A DNA stretch of 64,000 nt from Micractinium sp. NFX-FRZ (GCA_029339195.1 JAPTJF010000040.1:62001-126000), one strand, 5' to 3'. Shown: positions 34,312 through 45,276, numbered from the stretch's first letter. Notes: a model not told the origin generated them from the letters alone. Made by a program: numbers and translations.

Positions 34312-34334
34312 CTATGCCGGCGCCGGCGGCAGCG
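34167..34334 (-). repeat. 84-base tandem duplication covering the GT34 stop codon
   Basis: Two adjacent 84-base units (34167-34250 and 34251-34334). The unit at 34251-34334 contains the last seven codons and the TAG of the GT34 gene. The other unit carries the same final codons and TAG (34230-34232) in the 3' UTR. The final ~30 bases are identical between units. Confidence 0.85.
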
Positions 34335-36944
34335 ACATCAACGCCTCCAGCGCATTTGGGTGCTCCACCCCAGGGATCCGCTTCCAAAGCGAGCGGAACA
34401 GGCCCTCCCGGGCGCTGTCCGGCATGCCCGGCATGTGCGCCAGCAGGTCGCCGGCCTCCCAGGCGCTGCCGCACACCACCATTTGGGCGGCATATGAGTT
34501 GAAGCCCTTGTTGGGCAGGATCTGCGGGGAGGGGATGGTGGTTGGGGGGATGGGCAGGGCAGAAGTGCGGGGCGGGTGCATCAGTAGGGGGGGTTTGGCA
34601 GCTGATGCAGAGGCTGTGTGGTTGAGGAACTGACAGAGGTGAGGTGGGGACCACGTCCCGTGCCAGGGGAATTTAGCTGCAGGCTGTCGTGGTGAGAGGA
34701 GCACGGGACAGTTGCCTGCTAGCTGGAATGCTACCCTCCCCCCCGCCCCCCGCCTTCCCCCCTCCTCCGCCTTGCCTGACCCTCCCCTTCCTAGAGAGCA
34801 ATCGACTTCAGGATCTCACCTTTGCTCGGCCGCTCGCCCCCGGCACCTCCGCCAGCAGCCCCGCCAGAGCGCCCTGCTCCTCCCATTCATTGGGCCGGCC
34901 ATACGCCGCTGCCAGCAGCGCCTCGGCCCACTGGCTGCTGCGCAGCAGCACGGAGCCAGTGTTGATCCCGTTGCAGTCTTTGGTGGCGATCAGGTCGTAC
35001 TGCTCATCTATGTATTGGGTCACGGGGGTGGCGGGCGACATGATCTGACGCGGGGGCGGGCAGGGAGGGGGGCAGGGGAGGTGGCTGCGTTGGTCGCCTT
35101 GGAGAAGAGGAGGTGGAACAGCATGCACCATCCATCTGTATGCTTAGTGTTTACAACTTTAGCACCCTTACAACCTTAGCACCCTAAACCCTACAACCAG
35201 CCCCTCACCAGGGAGTCGGCATCCACCATCCAGATCCAGTCGTACAGCGGCATGAGGGCCAGGGCTGCCGCAAACTGCAGGCGGCGGCGGCGGCAGGGGT
35301 TCGAGGTGCCGGCAGGCGGGAAAGCAGTTGAAGTTGGGGCGGCAGCAGAGGGCGGGTTGAGCCGGGACCTCCGGGGGGAAGGAGCGCTGTGCGCCTGGCT
35401 GCTGGAACTGAGAAGCACCATTGCGGGGGGCCCTAACAGGGGGAGCGCCTGTCTAGTATAGCGGTGCAGCAGCAGCAGCAGCAGCAATCAGGACGCTTCG
35501 CCCACCTTGCTCCACGCTGGGTGCCTGCTGCGGTCCAGGGGCGGCAGCACGTGGCAGCCGTAGCCGTGGCGCTGGCAGTAGGCAAGCTTGTTGGCCTGGG
35601 AGAGCCTGAAATAGTCAGGCGCTACGTAGCCTGGCTCCGGCGGGTCCTTGGCGCTGCCCATGACCGTCAGCAGGCCTGCATGCAGCCAGGGGTGTGGGTG
35701 TGGGTGTGAGAGAGTGCGGTGCTGTGGATTGTGGATACTCGGACATGGTTGGGTGCTATGCAGCCCTCCTCTGGATTTCTTCTGGCGCTTCCCCTGCTTG
35801 TCAGCACGCCTGCTCGATGCCAGGGGGAGGAGATATGGGGTGGGAGGGTGGAAGGAGGGCAACAGAAGGGGGAGGCACAACTCAGCTGAGGGCAAGCGGC
35901 TCACCTTTCGAGCGCGCCATGCAACAGCAGCGGACTGGCAGGCCGCTGCTCGTGAGCGTGCTGTCAACACCTGTCAAAGCTCACGAACCAGCTCCCCTCA
36001 ATAAGCCTCCCCACCAACGTGCCCCCTCTGCCCGCTCACCTATGCGTGGCGCCGTGCTCCCTGCTGCCGGTCCCAGGCGACATGCACGCCCCTCGTCCCC
36101 CGCAGGACACACCAGGCAGGGGAGGTCCGGGCCCGCCTGGCCGCCCCCTGCTGCCCCCCCGGCGGCAGCCACAGCGTGCAGCGCCGCAATGACCGACTGA
36201 ACATCCAATGCTGCCGCCGCTAGTGCGCCCTGCGGCCGTGCTGAGCACGCTACACAGCTGTGCGCCTGCCCCTGCTCCCCCGCCCCCTGCTGCTGCTGCT
36301 GCTGCATGCCTCCACCGCCGCCGCCTGCCTGCCCAGATGCGCTGCCAGCCTGGCCGGTGCCAGGGGCTGCCTTGCCGGCGCTGGCAGAAGTGAGATTGAA
36401 GCCCAGCAGGCCGCTGATGGTGGGAAGCGGGGACTGGTCAGCGGCGGGAAGCCAGTCGCATCGCTCCAGGAAGTCAGCCAGGGTGTGCCAGGTGGCAGTG
36501 CGCTGGCCGATAGGGTGGGTGGCCACCCCAGATGGGTCCCCCGTCGGCGCCTCTGATGGCTTGCTGGGCTGCAGGAGGGTTCAGGGTTTAGAGTTAGGGG
36601 TTGGGGAAGACAGATTCAAATGCATGGCGGGATGCTCCGGGCAGGGCAGTGAAGCGATCCAGCAGCGCTCGACAGGGGAGTGCCACAGACAGCTCCCGGC
36701 AGCGCAACACAGCACAGCACAGCACAGCACATCGCTCCCTGTGGCAGTGCCTTGCCTGTTTGCCTCCACGCTGCTGTGCCCGCTGTGGTTTGCCCTGCTG
36801 CATGACCAGAGCCGCGCTTGCATCGGAGGGTGGCCACGCCCCTTGCTGGTGCCGCCACACCGCGGCGAGTGCCACTGTGGCGAGCAGCAAGGGCAAGACA
36901 GCCCTCCGGCCAGCCCTCCGCCCGCTCCTGAGCGCAGCCGCCAT
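34312..36944 (-). CDS. GT34-type (GMA12/MNN10) glycosyltransferase, type II Golgi membrane protein
   Basis: Glycosyltransferase of family GT34, which transfers a hexose or pentose from a nucleotide sugar to a glycan in the Golgi; plant members add xylose to xyloglucan and fungal members add mannose or galactose. The acceptor here is unknown. Exons: 36756-36944, 36040-36568, 35506-35675, 35209-35274, 34820-35044, 34312-34521; 462 aa. A short basic N-terminus is followed by one membrane segment (about residues 15-30), then a Gln/Gly-rich stem. The catalytic domain has QANKLAYCQRHGYGCHVL, WIWMVDADSL with the DxD motif (Asp314, Asp316), and DCNGINTGSVLLRSSQW. Intron 1 uses a GC donor. The stop codon lies inside an 84-base tandem duplication. 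Confidence 0.8.
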
Positions 36945-37849
36945 CTCCTGTCAACTGCCTGCACGTGTGTGAGGACAGGGCAGGGCGACGTGCTTTGCTG
37001 GCCAGGCAGCACGGCAGTGCGGCGGCTGGCTCGACTGCCCGCTGGGACGGGGGCACCCACGCACGCAGCCGCCTGCCTTCCCTGGCCATGCCCAGGCACA
37101 TGGGTGCTGCACCCCCCCTATGTTGTGTTACCGCTGCTCACTCACCTTGTCCGGGGTGTGTCAGGCCATCATGTGGTGGTCCCAGGGAAGAGGCGGTGTG
37201 CCACCTTCCTAGGAAGGAGGAGCCAGCGGGGGCGGTAGCACCGGCGGTAGCACCGCCAGCGCCTCAGGCGGACTACCGGGCGGCGGCCGGAGCTCCACAC
37301 ACCCCTGCACAGCTGGTCTTGGCGCGCCGAGGCTTCCAAGCGACGGTGTGCGAAATGTCTGTCCAGTTGTTGGGCGGCACGGAGTGCGAACTCCACGGAG
37401 GCTGCCTCCTTTGATTTCTTCTGCTAGCAGCAGGAAATATAATATAGAATGGCACCAAGCGAGCGGGAGTACGATTCGGTGGCCCTCCGTGCTGTGCCGC
37501 CGCAAAGCGGCAGCCCAGCGGTGTGACGTGGATGACCAACCCGGCAGCCTGAGCTCCAATGCCGCATAGAGAGGCTCACTGTGCACTCAGGTTGCTTGTG
37601 ATCCCAACTCTTTCCATGACAGCAACCAATATCCCAGTAGCAGTCTGGGCAAAACCTCCTTGCTCTCTTCCTTGGCCGTCGTGGCTCCACACACTGTTGA
37701 GTGGGCCGCGGGCATCGGCAAATGTGGGGCGGGCAATCTCCTTTGGAAGAGAATGCGTGCCTTGCTGCTCCGGGCACATATCGGCTTCATCACAATCCAG
37801 TCATACCCTTAAGACTTAGAAATGCAGAGTGCGAGAGTCGAGTCGGGGG

Positions 37850-38336
37850 TCGGCAGTTGGCTGCGGAGCAACAGCTGCTGGTTACATCCGCCGCTCATCC
37901 AGCGGCCACAGTCTCTGCGTTGAGCTCCGTTTTCATCATGACCAGGTGACCTGGATTAAGAATGCCGAGTGTGTGTGTATGCAGTGTGCAGCCCTGAACA
38001 CGCTTGGATTGTGGTGCAAATCCTGTACCGGTACCGCTGATGCCGCTGGCAGGCTCTTCGCCGCACCCCAGGCCTCCATAATGGGCAGCCAGAGAGTGGT
38101 GTGCACCTTGAACCACGTCAGGGAGACGTGTAATTGGAGGGCACAGCGACGACATGCCGGGAGGATATCTGTAGTGGCTGCAGTCGGAGAGCTGCGCTGA
38201 CGGGGCGGCAAGCCCACCCGCTTGCCTGCTGCTGTGGGGACCCAAGCAAGGCCCTTAGCAATCTGCCCCACCGATTTGGGGCAGTGCAACGCTCTGAGGT
38301 GTCCTGCACCCTGCGCAGCTGCGCAGCAAAACCCTA
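37850..38336 (+). repeat. ~480-base direct repeat, copy 1
   Basis: Shares long near-identical blocks with 39690-40168: AATCCTGTAC(T/C)GGTACCGCTG, GTGGTGTGCACCTTGAA, CGACGACATGCCGGGAGGAT and GTGCAACGCTC...CTGCGCAGCTGCGCAGCAA. Copy 1 has GTGTCC where copy 2 has the ATG start of the next gene. Confidence 0.9.
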
Positions 38337-38343
38337 ACACGTA

Positions 38344-38356
38344 GGGGGGGGGGGGG
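38344..38356 (+). repeat. 13-base G homopolymer
   Basis: Uninterrupted G13 between repeat copy 1 and the start of the small membrane protein gene. Confidence 0.95.
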
Positions 38357-38429
38357 CACTGAACGTGCCACCCTGGCGCTCGCCGCACATGCATACATGT
38401 CACCCACACTCCTGGCTTACAGCGGAGAC

Positions 38430-38915
38430 ATGGCGGCCTCCGCGCTGCTGAGCCTCAGTCCTGTGCGTCCAAATGCGGGGCTAGCCCGCCCGACCGGCCG
38501 CCGCAACACAGGTGCGGTGTGCGCTGCGAGCTAGTAGCCAGGTAAACCAGGCCACGGAGGGTGTTAAAGCCGCTGTGGCGGAGCACCCTCGGCCAAAGCA
38601 GAGCTCCCCATCTTGCCCTCTCGTGCAGGCCGCCTGCTCCTGGGGCGGAGCCGCGGCGGCCTGCAGCGCACGCTGGCGCCGCCGGCATCGGGCGCGGACG
38701 CGGGCGCGGCCGGCCGTGACGCACCGCCGCGTGCTACGCAGGACGACCGCAGTCGGCAACGCGAGGAGGCGCTTCGAAAGGATGCAGAAATCCTCCCCTG
38801 GATACTTGGCGGCCCTCTGCTTGCCTATGCTGTCCTTGCCGCCCTCACAGGCCGCCCTTCGACGGCGATCCTGTCCCTGCTGATCCTTGCCTGTGTGCTG
38901 ATCATTCTGAGGTGA
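38430..38915 (+). CDS. Small predicted membrane protein with possible transit peptide
   Basis: I do not recognise the family. Exons: 38430-38511 and 38629-38915; 122 aa. Residues 1-~45 are rich in Ala/Ser/Arg with no acids early, like a chloroplast or mitochondrial transit peptide. A charged helix (DDRSRQREEALRKDAE) follows. Two hydrophobic segments form the C-terminus (ILPWILGGPLLAYAVLAAL and AILSLLILACVLIIL), separated by a TGRPST turn. A downstream GT...AG pair (donor after CTGAG at 38911, acceptor ending 39117) could also be used. Splicing it gives AGG TAA in place of AGG TGA, so the protein is the same either way. The gene sits between the two copies of the direct repeat. Confidence 0.55.
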
Positions 38916-40137
38916 GGGTTTGCATGGGTGGGCAGGTGGGGTTGCGTGGATGTTGGGTCACGTGAGGTCGTGAGGTGCATGGTGGTACGCTTGTTGAGTT
39001 GCAAGCATGAGGCGCAGGTGCAATGTGCAAGCCTTCTGATTTCTGGTAACGGTAGTGGACCTCAGTTGCCCCGCTTCCTCACTGCTGCCTTGCTTTCTTC
39101 TGGCCTCGCCTGCAGGTAAACTGCTGGAGCGGCTTGAGGCGCTGCAGCTGCGGCAGCACCTGCACCTGCTTGGACCACAGCAGGGCACAGCAGGCACGCC
39201 CTGACGGCGGTGTGCCTGCGCCTTTTTAGCAAGCCGAAGCCATAGGCAGCCTGCTGCAGCCCGGCCCGCCAGCGAGACACTGCACAGCCGCCACGTGCGG
39301 CGCATGCTTGGTGCTGGGTGCGGCATGCGTTTTCCCGCGCCCTGGCCTGCAACGCGCCTCGGCAGCCGCATTGCCCCTCCTGGCCTTGCAAGGTGACCTT
39401 GCCCCTTGCTGGCTGCCCCCAGTTCACCTTCCTCTCCTTGTATACTACCTGCGTCCCATTGCCTATGTGTCCCAAGACTCCCCGCATTGAGCTGCGCAGG
39501 CTCTCTGACTGACTAAACCACCGGTGTGCATCCTCTGCCCTGCCGCCTGCTTGTTCCCAAGACACCTCCCTCGCATGGACCACTCTGCATGTATAGCCGT
39601 TATATGACTAACAAAAGCGAGCCGATCGGAGGAGCTGGGCAGGAGGGAAGCGACCCTGCCGAGTGGTTTGTGCGAGCGTTGGGTTGGAGGCGGCAGTTGG
39701 CTGGGTTGTGGTGCAACAGCCGCTGGTTTCACACCCGCTGCTCGTCCAGCACCCACGGTCCCCCCAGGTAAGCGCCGTCTTCATTACGGCCTGGCGGCCT
39801 CACGTTGCTGAGGGCGGGTGTATGTACATAGCAGCCCTCAACACACTAAGGAGTTCGTGGAGCAAATCCTGTACTGGTACCGCTGATGCCGCTGGCAGGC
39901 TCCCTGCCGCACCCCAGGCCTCATAATGGGCAGTCAGAGAGTGGTGTGCACCTTGAATCAGGTCGGGGGACGAGTGATGGGAGGGGAATGCGACGACATG
40001 CCGGGAGGATATCTGTGTGGCGGCAGTCGGAGAGCTGCGCTGACGGGGCGGCCCGCACACCTGCCTGCTGCTCTGGGGACCCAAGCAGGGCCCTTAGCAG
40101 TCTGCCCCACCGATTTGAGGCAGTGCAACGCTCCGAT
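38916..40137 (+). other. Intergenic region with direct-repeat copy 2
   Basis: Contains the 3' UTR of the small membrane protein gene and the upstream region of the nucleotidylyltransferase gene. From ~39690 it is copy 2 of the direct repeat. No further gene was supported. Confidence 0.45.
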
Positions 40138-40168
40138 ATGTCCACCCTGCGCAGCTGCGCAGCAACCA
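39690..40168 (+). repeat. ~480-base direct repeat, copy 2
   Basis: Partner of 37850-38336 in the same orientation, ~1.84 kb away. It runs through the 5' flank of the nucleotidylyltransferase gene and ends about 30 bases into its coding sequence (STLRSCAA). Confidence 0.9.
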
Positions 40169-43100
40169 GGGCTGGACGTCTTCTGGCGGGCACCCTGAGC
40201 CGCAACCCGCTAGCGCACATCGCAGCCACTACCGGGCCGCTGATCAAAAGACAGGGTGCACAGCTGCTCCCGTCAATCACGCGGCACAAAAGGTGGGAGC
40301 GCACAGCTGCCTTTCTGGCCGCTGTCTTCGTTGTAGGCCCGCACCGAAGCTGGTGTGATTATCGCAGCACTCCCAGCCGTGCTGCTGTCCGCCCCCGCCG
40401 CTCAGCCAGCCGCCGCCGCCTCGCCCACCTGCCACCCGACTGCCGCCCTCTGCCGCCTCCCCCGCCACCCTCTTTCGCTGCCCTACCCCCCACTGCCGCC
40501 GCTGCAGCAGCAGCAGCAGCAGCGCCCGGTCGTCGGTCCGCGTCTCAGCCATTGGGCCGCCTTCCGGTGGGATGGATCCGGCGGTGGAGAACACAGTGGA
40601 GAGGATCCACAGCAGCACCGTGCGAATCGTGCTGTATCTAGGGGGCGGCGCCTCTCAGGTTGGTGTTGGTCGGCTGATCAACAGCAGTAGCGGCTGCTGA
40701 ACAGATGCGGAAACACGCGGGGCTGGCTGCCTGCCTGCCTGGCTACCCCACTGCTGCCCTCTGCTGCCCCCCGCGTGCGACCAGCTTGCTTGGGCAGGCA
40801 GCACACACACCCTGCGGCTTTCACGTGCATGCTCCTCCTCGGCTCCCCCGCCCGTGTGTGTGCAGGCAGTGGCCTGGATTCTGTCTGTGCCGGGCGCATC
40901 CCGCACTGTACTGGACATGCGCATCCCGTACAGCCGCGCCAGCCTGGCAGACATGCTGGGCAAGGCGCCAGATGTGTATGCCTCCGCAGGTGGGTGGCGG
41001 GCCGTGGTGCTTGGGGGTGGTGTGACGTGACAGTGGGAATATGTGAACGGTGGCCGCGTGCGGCGTGCGGTGCTGCGGTGCTGTTACTGGGCAATGTGGC
41101 GGTGGCGGCATGGCTGAGGCACAGCGCCGAACAAAGCCACCTGCCTCTCTCATGCCCGCCTCCCCCCGGCCACCCCCTTTCCGCACTTTGCGTACATCCC
41201 TGGTCCGTTTTCCTCAATAAGCCGCTCTGCCGCCGATGCTTTGACACCTGTGCAGAGACGGCGCGTGATATGGCGGTAGCGGCCTACAAGGACGGCGCCA
41301 AGCTGTCGGCGATGGGGACCGACATTGTGGGGGTGGGCGTCACGTGTGCCCTGGCCACGGACCGGGAGAAGCGGGGGGAGCACAAGGCGTACATCACGAC
41401 GTACAGCGGCACGCAGGAGCGCAGGTGGGGTGGGCGGGGGCCGGGGGTGTTGATGCAGGAGTGGGGCGGGGACGAGTGCGGCTGGCACGTTTGGGGCAGA
41501 GCGGTTTGCTGGCAGGCCATGTCGCAGAAGACGCGTTGTTGTGCTGCCTGCCCCCGCGGTTGCTCTCGCCTCTCTACTTCCCCCAGGCTGCCCTCGCTCA
41601 CCGCTGCACCCCGTTCCACCCCGCCCCAAACGCCCCGCCCCCTGCAGCTTTTCGCTGCTGCTCTCCAAGGGGGTGCGCAGCCGGTGGGGGGAGGACACAC
41701 TGGTCAGCAAGCTGGTGATCAAGGCTGTGGCTGAGAGCATGGGCATTTCGGCGCAGGTGAGCGGGTGGGGGCCTGGTGACGCTGTTGGGCCGGGGTTGCT
41801 TGGAAGGGCACAGAAGCGCAAGCGGTTGTGAACGTTGGCCCTTCTTTACGTATGTGTGTGTCCCTCTGCGGAGGGGGCAGGTCAATCCCACGCATGACCG
41901 CTGCCGTCTGTTCGCTGCTGGCGGCGCACCCAGTGCGCTCCTTACTGCCGCTGCCGTCTGTTCGCTGCTGGCGGCGCACCCAGTGCGCTCCTTACTGCCG
42001 CTGCCGGGCGCTTACTGCCGCTGTGCCCCCCCCACATCCCGCCTCCCCTCCTCCTGGCCTGCGCTCCTCCCTCGCTGCTCCTCACTGCGACCTCCTCTCT
42101 GCGCTGCTCTTGCTTCTCTTGCTCACCGCCTGTTTTGACTCTCCCGCCGTTTTTTGATTCTTTCTTTCTTCCCCTCCGTGCCAGCTCATCGAGCTGGAGC
42201 TGATTGAGGAGGGGGATGCGCCTGACCAATTCAAGGTGAGGTTGTTTCCTTGTTTTTGTGTGCTCCGTTATTTTTATGGCAGGCCTGCATGTGTTGCAGC
42301 AGTGTGCGGCGCGGAGCGGTGCGTCAGCATCCAGCGGCGCGGGGTGCAGGGGTGGCGAGCAGTGCCGTGGTCGACTGCCCACCGCACTGCCGGCCTGCCG
42401 CCGCGCCACGCTTGGAGCCCCGTTTTTCAAGGCGTGAGACTGCAACCTGCATTCCCCGTGTCTGTGGGCACCCGTCCATTCATTTCACTGCAGATAGAGA
42501 GCAAGTCTGTGGACTCGGATGCCGTGCTGAAGGACCTGCTCAATGGGCGGGTGGACACGGTGGAATTCTCAGGTGTGGGGGGCGGTTCGAAGTGGAGCAG
42601 AGCAGGGGGTGGGAGGAGTGTGCCGCTGAGGTTGGAACACTGCACTTGGGGTGTTGCGGGTTGCGGGTGCATTTGCGGTTGAAGCTGTTGGGTGAGGGGC
42701 GCATCCTGGGGATGAGGCAGGCAACGTGCGAGGCCCGCCCCTCCCCCATCCACACGACGTGGACACATCAGAAGCAACAATGGGCATGGCTCCCCCTCTG
42801 TTGCGCAGGCGGCAACGTGTACGTGAACGCGCCGCGCCCCGGGCGCATCTACCTGCCTGGGTCGTTCAACCCGCTGCACGACGGGCACAAGGAAATGCTG
42901 CAGGTGGGCGGCCCAGCTTGCATGGCACACGTGTTGCAGTAACACTGATTCGTGATGTGTGTACGTGTCCCGGCAGCCTGGCTGTGGGCCTGCACGACGG
43001 GCACAAGGAGGTGCTGCAGGCTCGCTTGTGTGTTGCCTGGCCTGCCTGCCTGGCCTGCATGGTTCACCAATCAACATTGTGCAAGCTCATGCCCCTGCTC

Positions 43101-44620
43101 TTGCAGGCGGCCGGCAAGCTGCGCCCAGAAATGGAGGCGGCGTACGAGCTGTCCATCGGCAATGCGGACAAGGGGCTGCTGCCGCTGGAGGAGATCAAGC
43201 GGCGGGTCAGCCAGTTCATCACTGCAGGGGAGCCGCTGGTGGTGACGCAGGTGTGGTGTGTGGGTTGCAGACATGCTTTAGGTTGCAGACACGCTTTAGG
43301 TTGCAGACATGCTTTAGGTTGCAGACCTGCTTTAGGTTGCAGACATGTGGTGCAGGTGTCCTTTGGGTGGCAGGCAGTGTCACGAGGGGATGCACAAGAC
43401 AGGGGACCCAAGGGCCAGAGCTGGGGTGGGTGTAACAATGTGTGCGCGGGCACAGCCGGGCTGGGGCGGTGGGCCGGGTCAGCCAGGTCGCTGCAGGGGC
43501 GGCGGCCTCATGCACTTGATGTTGTGTGCGGGGCCGCTGGTCGGTGCACAAGAACACGCTATCCGTGGCACCGGGCCGCACCTTGAGTTGCACCTGTGGG
43601 CTTCACGCGGGGGCGTGGGGTTGTGACCAATCTCCAACTCTAACCTGTTGCTTTCTTTCCGTCCGCGTCCCTGTTCTCCTGGAGTGTGGCCTCTTCCACA
43701 ACTCCCTGTGTGTTGTGGTGCCCCTTCCCCGTCAAACTGTAATGCGCTCTCCCAACCGCCCTGGCACCCCCCCGCAGGCCCCGCTGTTCACCCAGAAGGC
43801 GGACCTCTTCCGCAACTCTGTGTTTGTGGTGGGGTACGACACAGCCGTGCGGCTGGTGAAGCCAGAGTACTATGGATCCGACCAGGCCATGCTGCTGCAG
43901 GTGGGCTGACAACACTGCTTTCTGTGCTTTCTGGGAGTGTGTTGCAACAGCGTGGTTGGGAGGCAGCCAGCCTGGCTGCTGCGGTTGCAGGAGTCTCTGG
44001 TGTTTGCTGCCTGCTGCCGGCGTCGGCGCTGCCCAGCCCAGCCATTTGCTGCAGCTGCCAGGCGCATCTGCACCCCCGTTGCGGCTTTCAAGCCTCACTC
44101 CCGCCCTCCCTCTGCAGTTTGCCAAGCTGCGGCACCAGGGGTGCAGCTTCCTGGTGGCTGGCAGGTGCGACGCCGATGGCAAGTTCAAGACGCTAGCCGA
44201 CCTGGACATGCCCAGCATGCTGCCGCGTGGGGTGAGTTTCTTGTTGTTGTGCTTCGTGCTTTTGTGCGCTACTTTTGAGCATCAAGCTGCTGGCCTGCCT
44301 AGCCGTGTGCCATGCCTTAATGCACATATCGGCGGCAGCATTCCTCGCCCGGCTGTCACCTCCTCCCTGCCTCCCTCCTCGCTGCCTCCCTCTGCCCGCC
44401 CTATCTGTAAGGTAAACTCAGGAGCATCACTGCCAGCAATCCCTCCGACCAGATGTGTGCCCATACACGTTACAGACATCCCGCCAGCCTCCTCCCTGAC
44501 CTCTGCCTCCCTCTCTGCCGTCTTTCCTCCTTGCAGGGCCTGTTTGAGGAGATCCCAGCCAGCGAGTTCAGGGCCGATGTGTCCTCAACCGAACTGCGGG
44601 CCGCCACCGGCTGGCGATGA
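40138..44620 (+). CDS. CinA-like domain plus nucleotidylyltransferase (HxGH) fusion
   Basis: Predicted two-domain enzyme. The N-terminal half resembles the CinA C-terminal (nicotinamide-nucleotide deamidase-like) domain; the C-terminal half is a cytidylyl/adenylyltransferase fold. Exons: 40138-40292, 40508-40658, 40866-40989, 41256-41424, 41648-41756, 42185-42235, 42494-42572, 42809-42903, 43107-43250, 43778-43900, 44118-44231, 44537-44620; 465 aa. The first exon encodes an Arg/Ser/Leu-rich organelle presequence. Key motifs are VERIHSSTVRIVLYLGGGAS, GTDIVGVGVTCALATDREK and YLPGSFNPLHDGHKEML (HDGH, residues ~303-306, nucleotide binding). Plants have the same fusion, annotated only as a nucleotidylyl transferase superfamily protein; the substrate is not established. 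Exon 1 could be optional, since an ATG at 40571 opens the conserved part. Introns 5, 8 and 9 carry tandem repeats or exon-edge copies. Confidence 0.75.
41901..42000 (+). repeat. Perfect 50-base tandem duplication
   Basis: Two identical adjacent 50-base units (41901-41950, 41951-42000) in intron 5 of the nucleotidylyltransferase gene. Perfect identity implies recent origin. Confidence 0.95.
42868..43026 (+). repeat. Duplicated donor edge of exon 8
   Basis: Exon 8's last ~35 bases (CTGCACGACGGGCACAAGGA then AATGCTGCAG, about 42874-42903), which encode the HDGH catalytic motif, recur in the following intron at about 42990-43020 with GGTGCTGCAG. Confidence 0.85.
43264..43362 (+). repeat. 17-base tandem repeat next to the exon 9 donor
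   Basis: Five to six units of GGTTGCAGACATGCTTTA (17-18 bases, one base varying) start 14 bases after the donor of exon 9. Each unit contains a potential TTGCAG acceptor. Confidence 0.9.
43686..43836 (+). repeat. Upstream copy of exon 10 start region
   Basis: Exon 10 text at 43802-43834 (encoding LFRNSVFVV) has a degenerate copy at 43689-43720, 113 bases earlier in the intron. Confidence 0.8.
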
Positions 44621-45276
44621 GGCATCATGCACAGCCCGCACTTCCCCGCAATGCTGCGCCCCTTGACGCACCCGCCGTGCCAGTGCGCCTGCGATATGGC
44701 ATGCACACCCTGCACGCACCCCGCTTCCCTGCCGTACATGTGCCCCTTGAAGCACTTGCCATGCTGGCTCCGCTGCTGGCACTGGTGCACCTGGGCCTGG
44801 GCCTGCGCTTACGGAAACTAAAAGTAGAAGTTCAGGATTCCAGCTCGCTCCCACCAGTTGCCACCCCACGTGTGTGCAACTGCCGCTCACCCTTCCGCTT
44901 GCTGCCCTCGTGGCTTTTGATTGCTGGGCCCCTCCTGTGCCACTGCCTGACTACTTATGTACTGCTGTACTTGTGGACCCCTCTCTGTCCTGTGCGTGTG
45001 CCAATTGAAACCTTCTTGGGAGGGCCTTCAGAGCTGTGTTGTAACATTGTTGAATACGCAATCGTTGTGCAGTTGCTTAACAGGCCGCGCACTGTCAGCA
45101 CCAGCGGCAGTGGTGGACTGCGGAGAACGGGCAAGCAGGCAGCCAGGCATGTCGTGCAGTCGGGCGTGCTGTGCACCACACGCAACTGTGCACCACATGT
45201 GATGTGCACCACACGGCTACCCAGGTATGTTGCTGGCTGTCGCCGCCCACCACTCGCAGGCGCCAGCCTGTCACTT
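44621..45276. other. Convergent 3' region
   Basis: Tail-to-tail gap between the nucleotidylyltransferase and ZMYND10-like genes, holding both 3' UTRs. TGTAA at 45040-45044 is the likely signal for the plus-strand gene. Short CACCACAC...TGTGCACCAC repeats lie at 45170-45220. No gene was supported. Confidence 0.5.
45040..45044 (+). terminator. TGTAA poly(A) signal
   Basis: About 420 bases after the nucleotidylyltransferase stop codon. Confidence 0.5.

Larger units (their letters stand above)
36945..38429. promoter_or_regulatory. Divergent upstream region with direct-repeat copy 1
   Basis: Gap between the start of the GT34 gene (minus) and the start of the small membrane protein gene (plus). 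The right half (from ~37850) is copy 1 of a ~480-base direct repeat whose other copy ends inside the first exon of the nucleotidylyltransferase gene. An AT-rich patch at 37430-37450 could be a core promoter for GT34. A 13-base G run lies at 38344-38356. No ORF was supported. Confidence 0.45.

Noticed and set aside
34162..34334. Possible inverted-repeat transposon end near the GT34 stop codon
   Set aside because: The two 84-base units are direct, adjacent copies of local coding sequence, without target-site duplication or terminal inverted repeats.
38328..38340. CCCTAA-type telomere-like text beside the G run
   Set aside because: Only a single unit is present; no array.
39121..39205. Extra exon for the small membrane protein (KLLERLEALQLRQHLHLL...)
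   Set aside because: The frame can only be reached with phase 1 input, whereas the upstream donor leaves phase 2 and creates an immediate TAA.
43264..43362. Regular short direct repeats, CRISPR-like at first sight
   Set aside because: Units of 17-18 bases abut with no unique spacers, and lie inside an intron of a eukaryotic gene.
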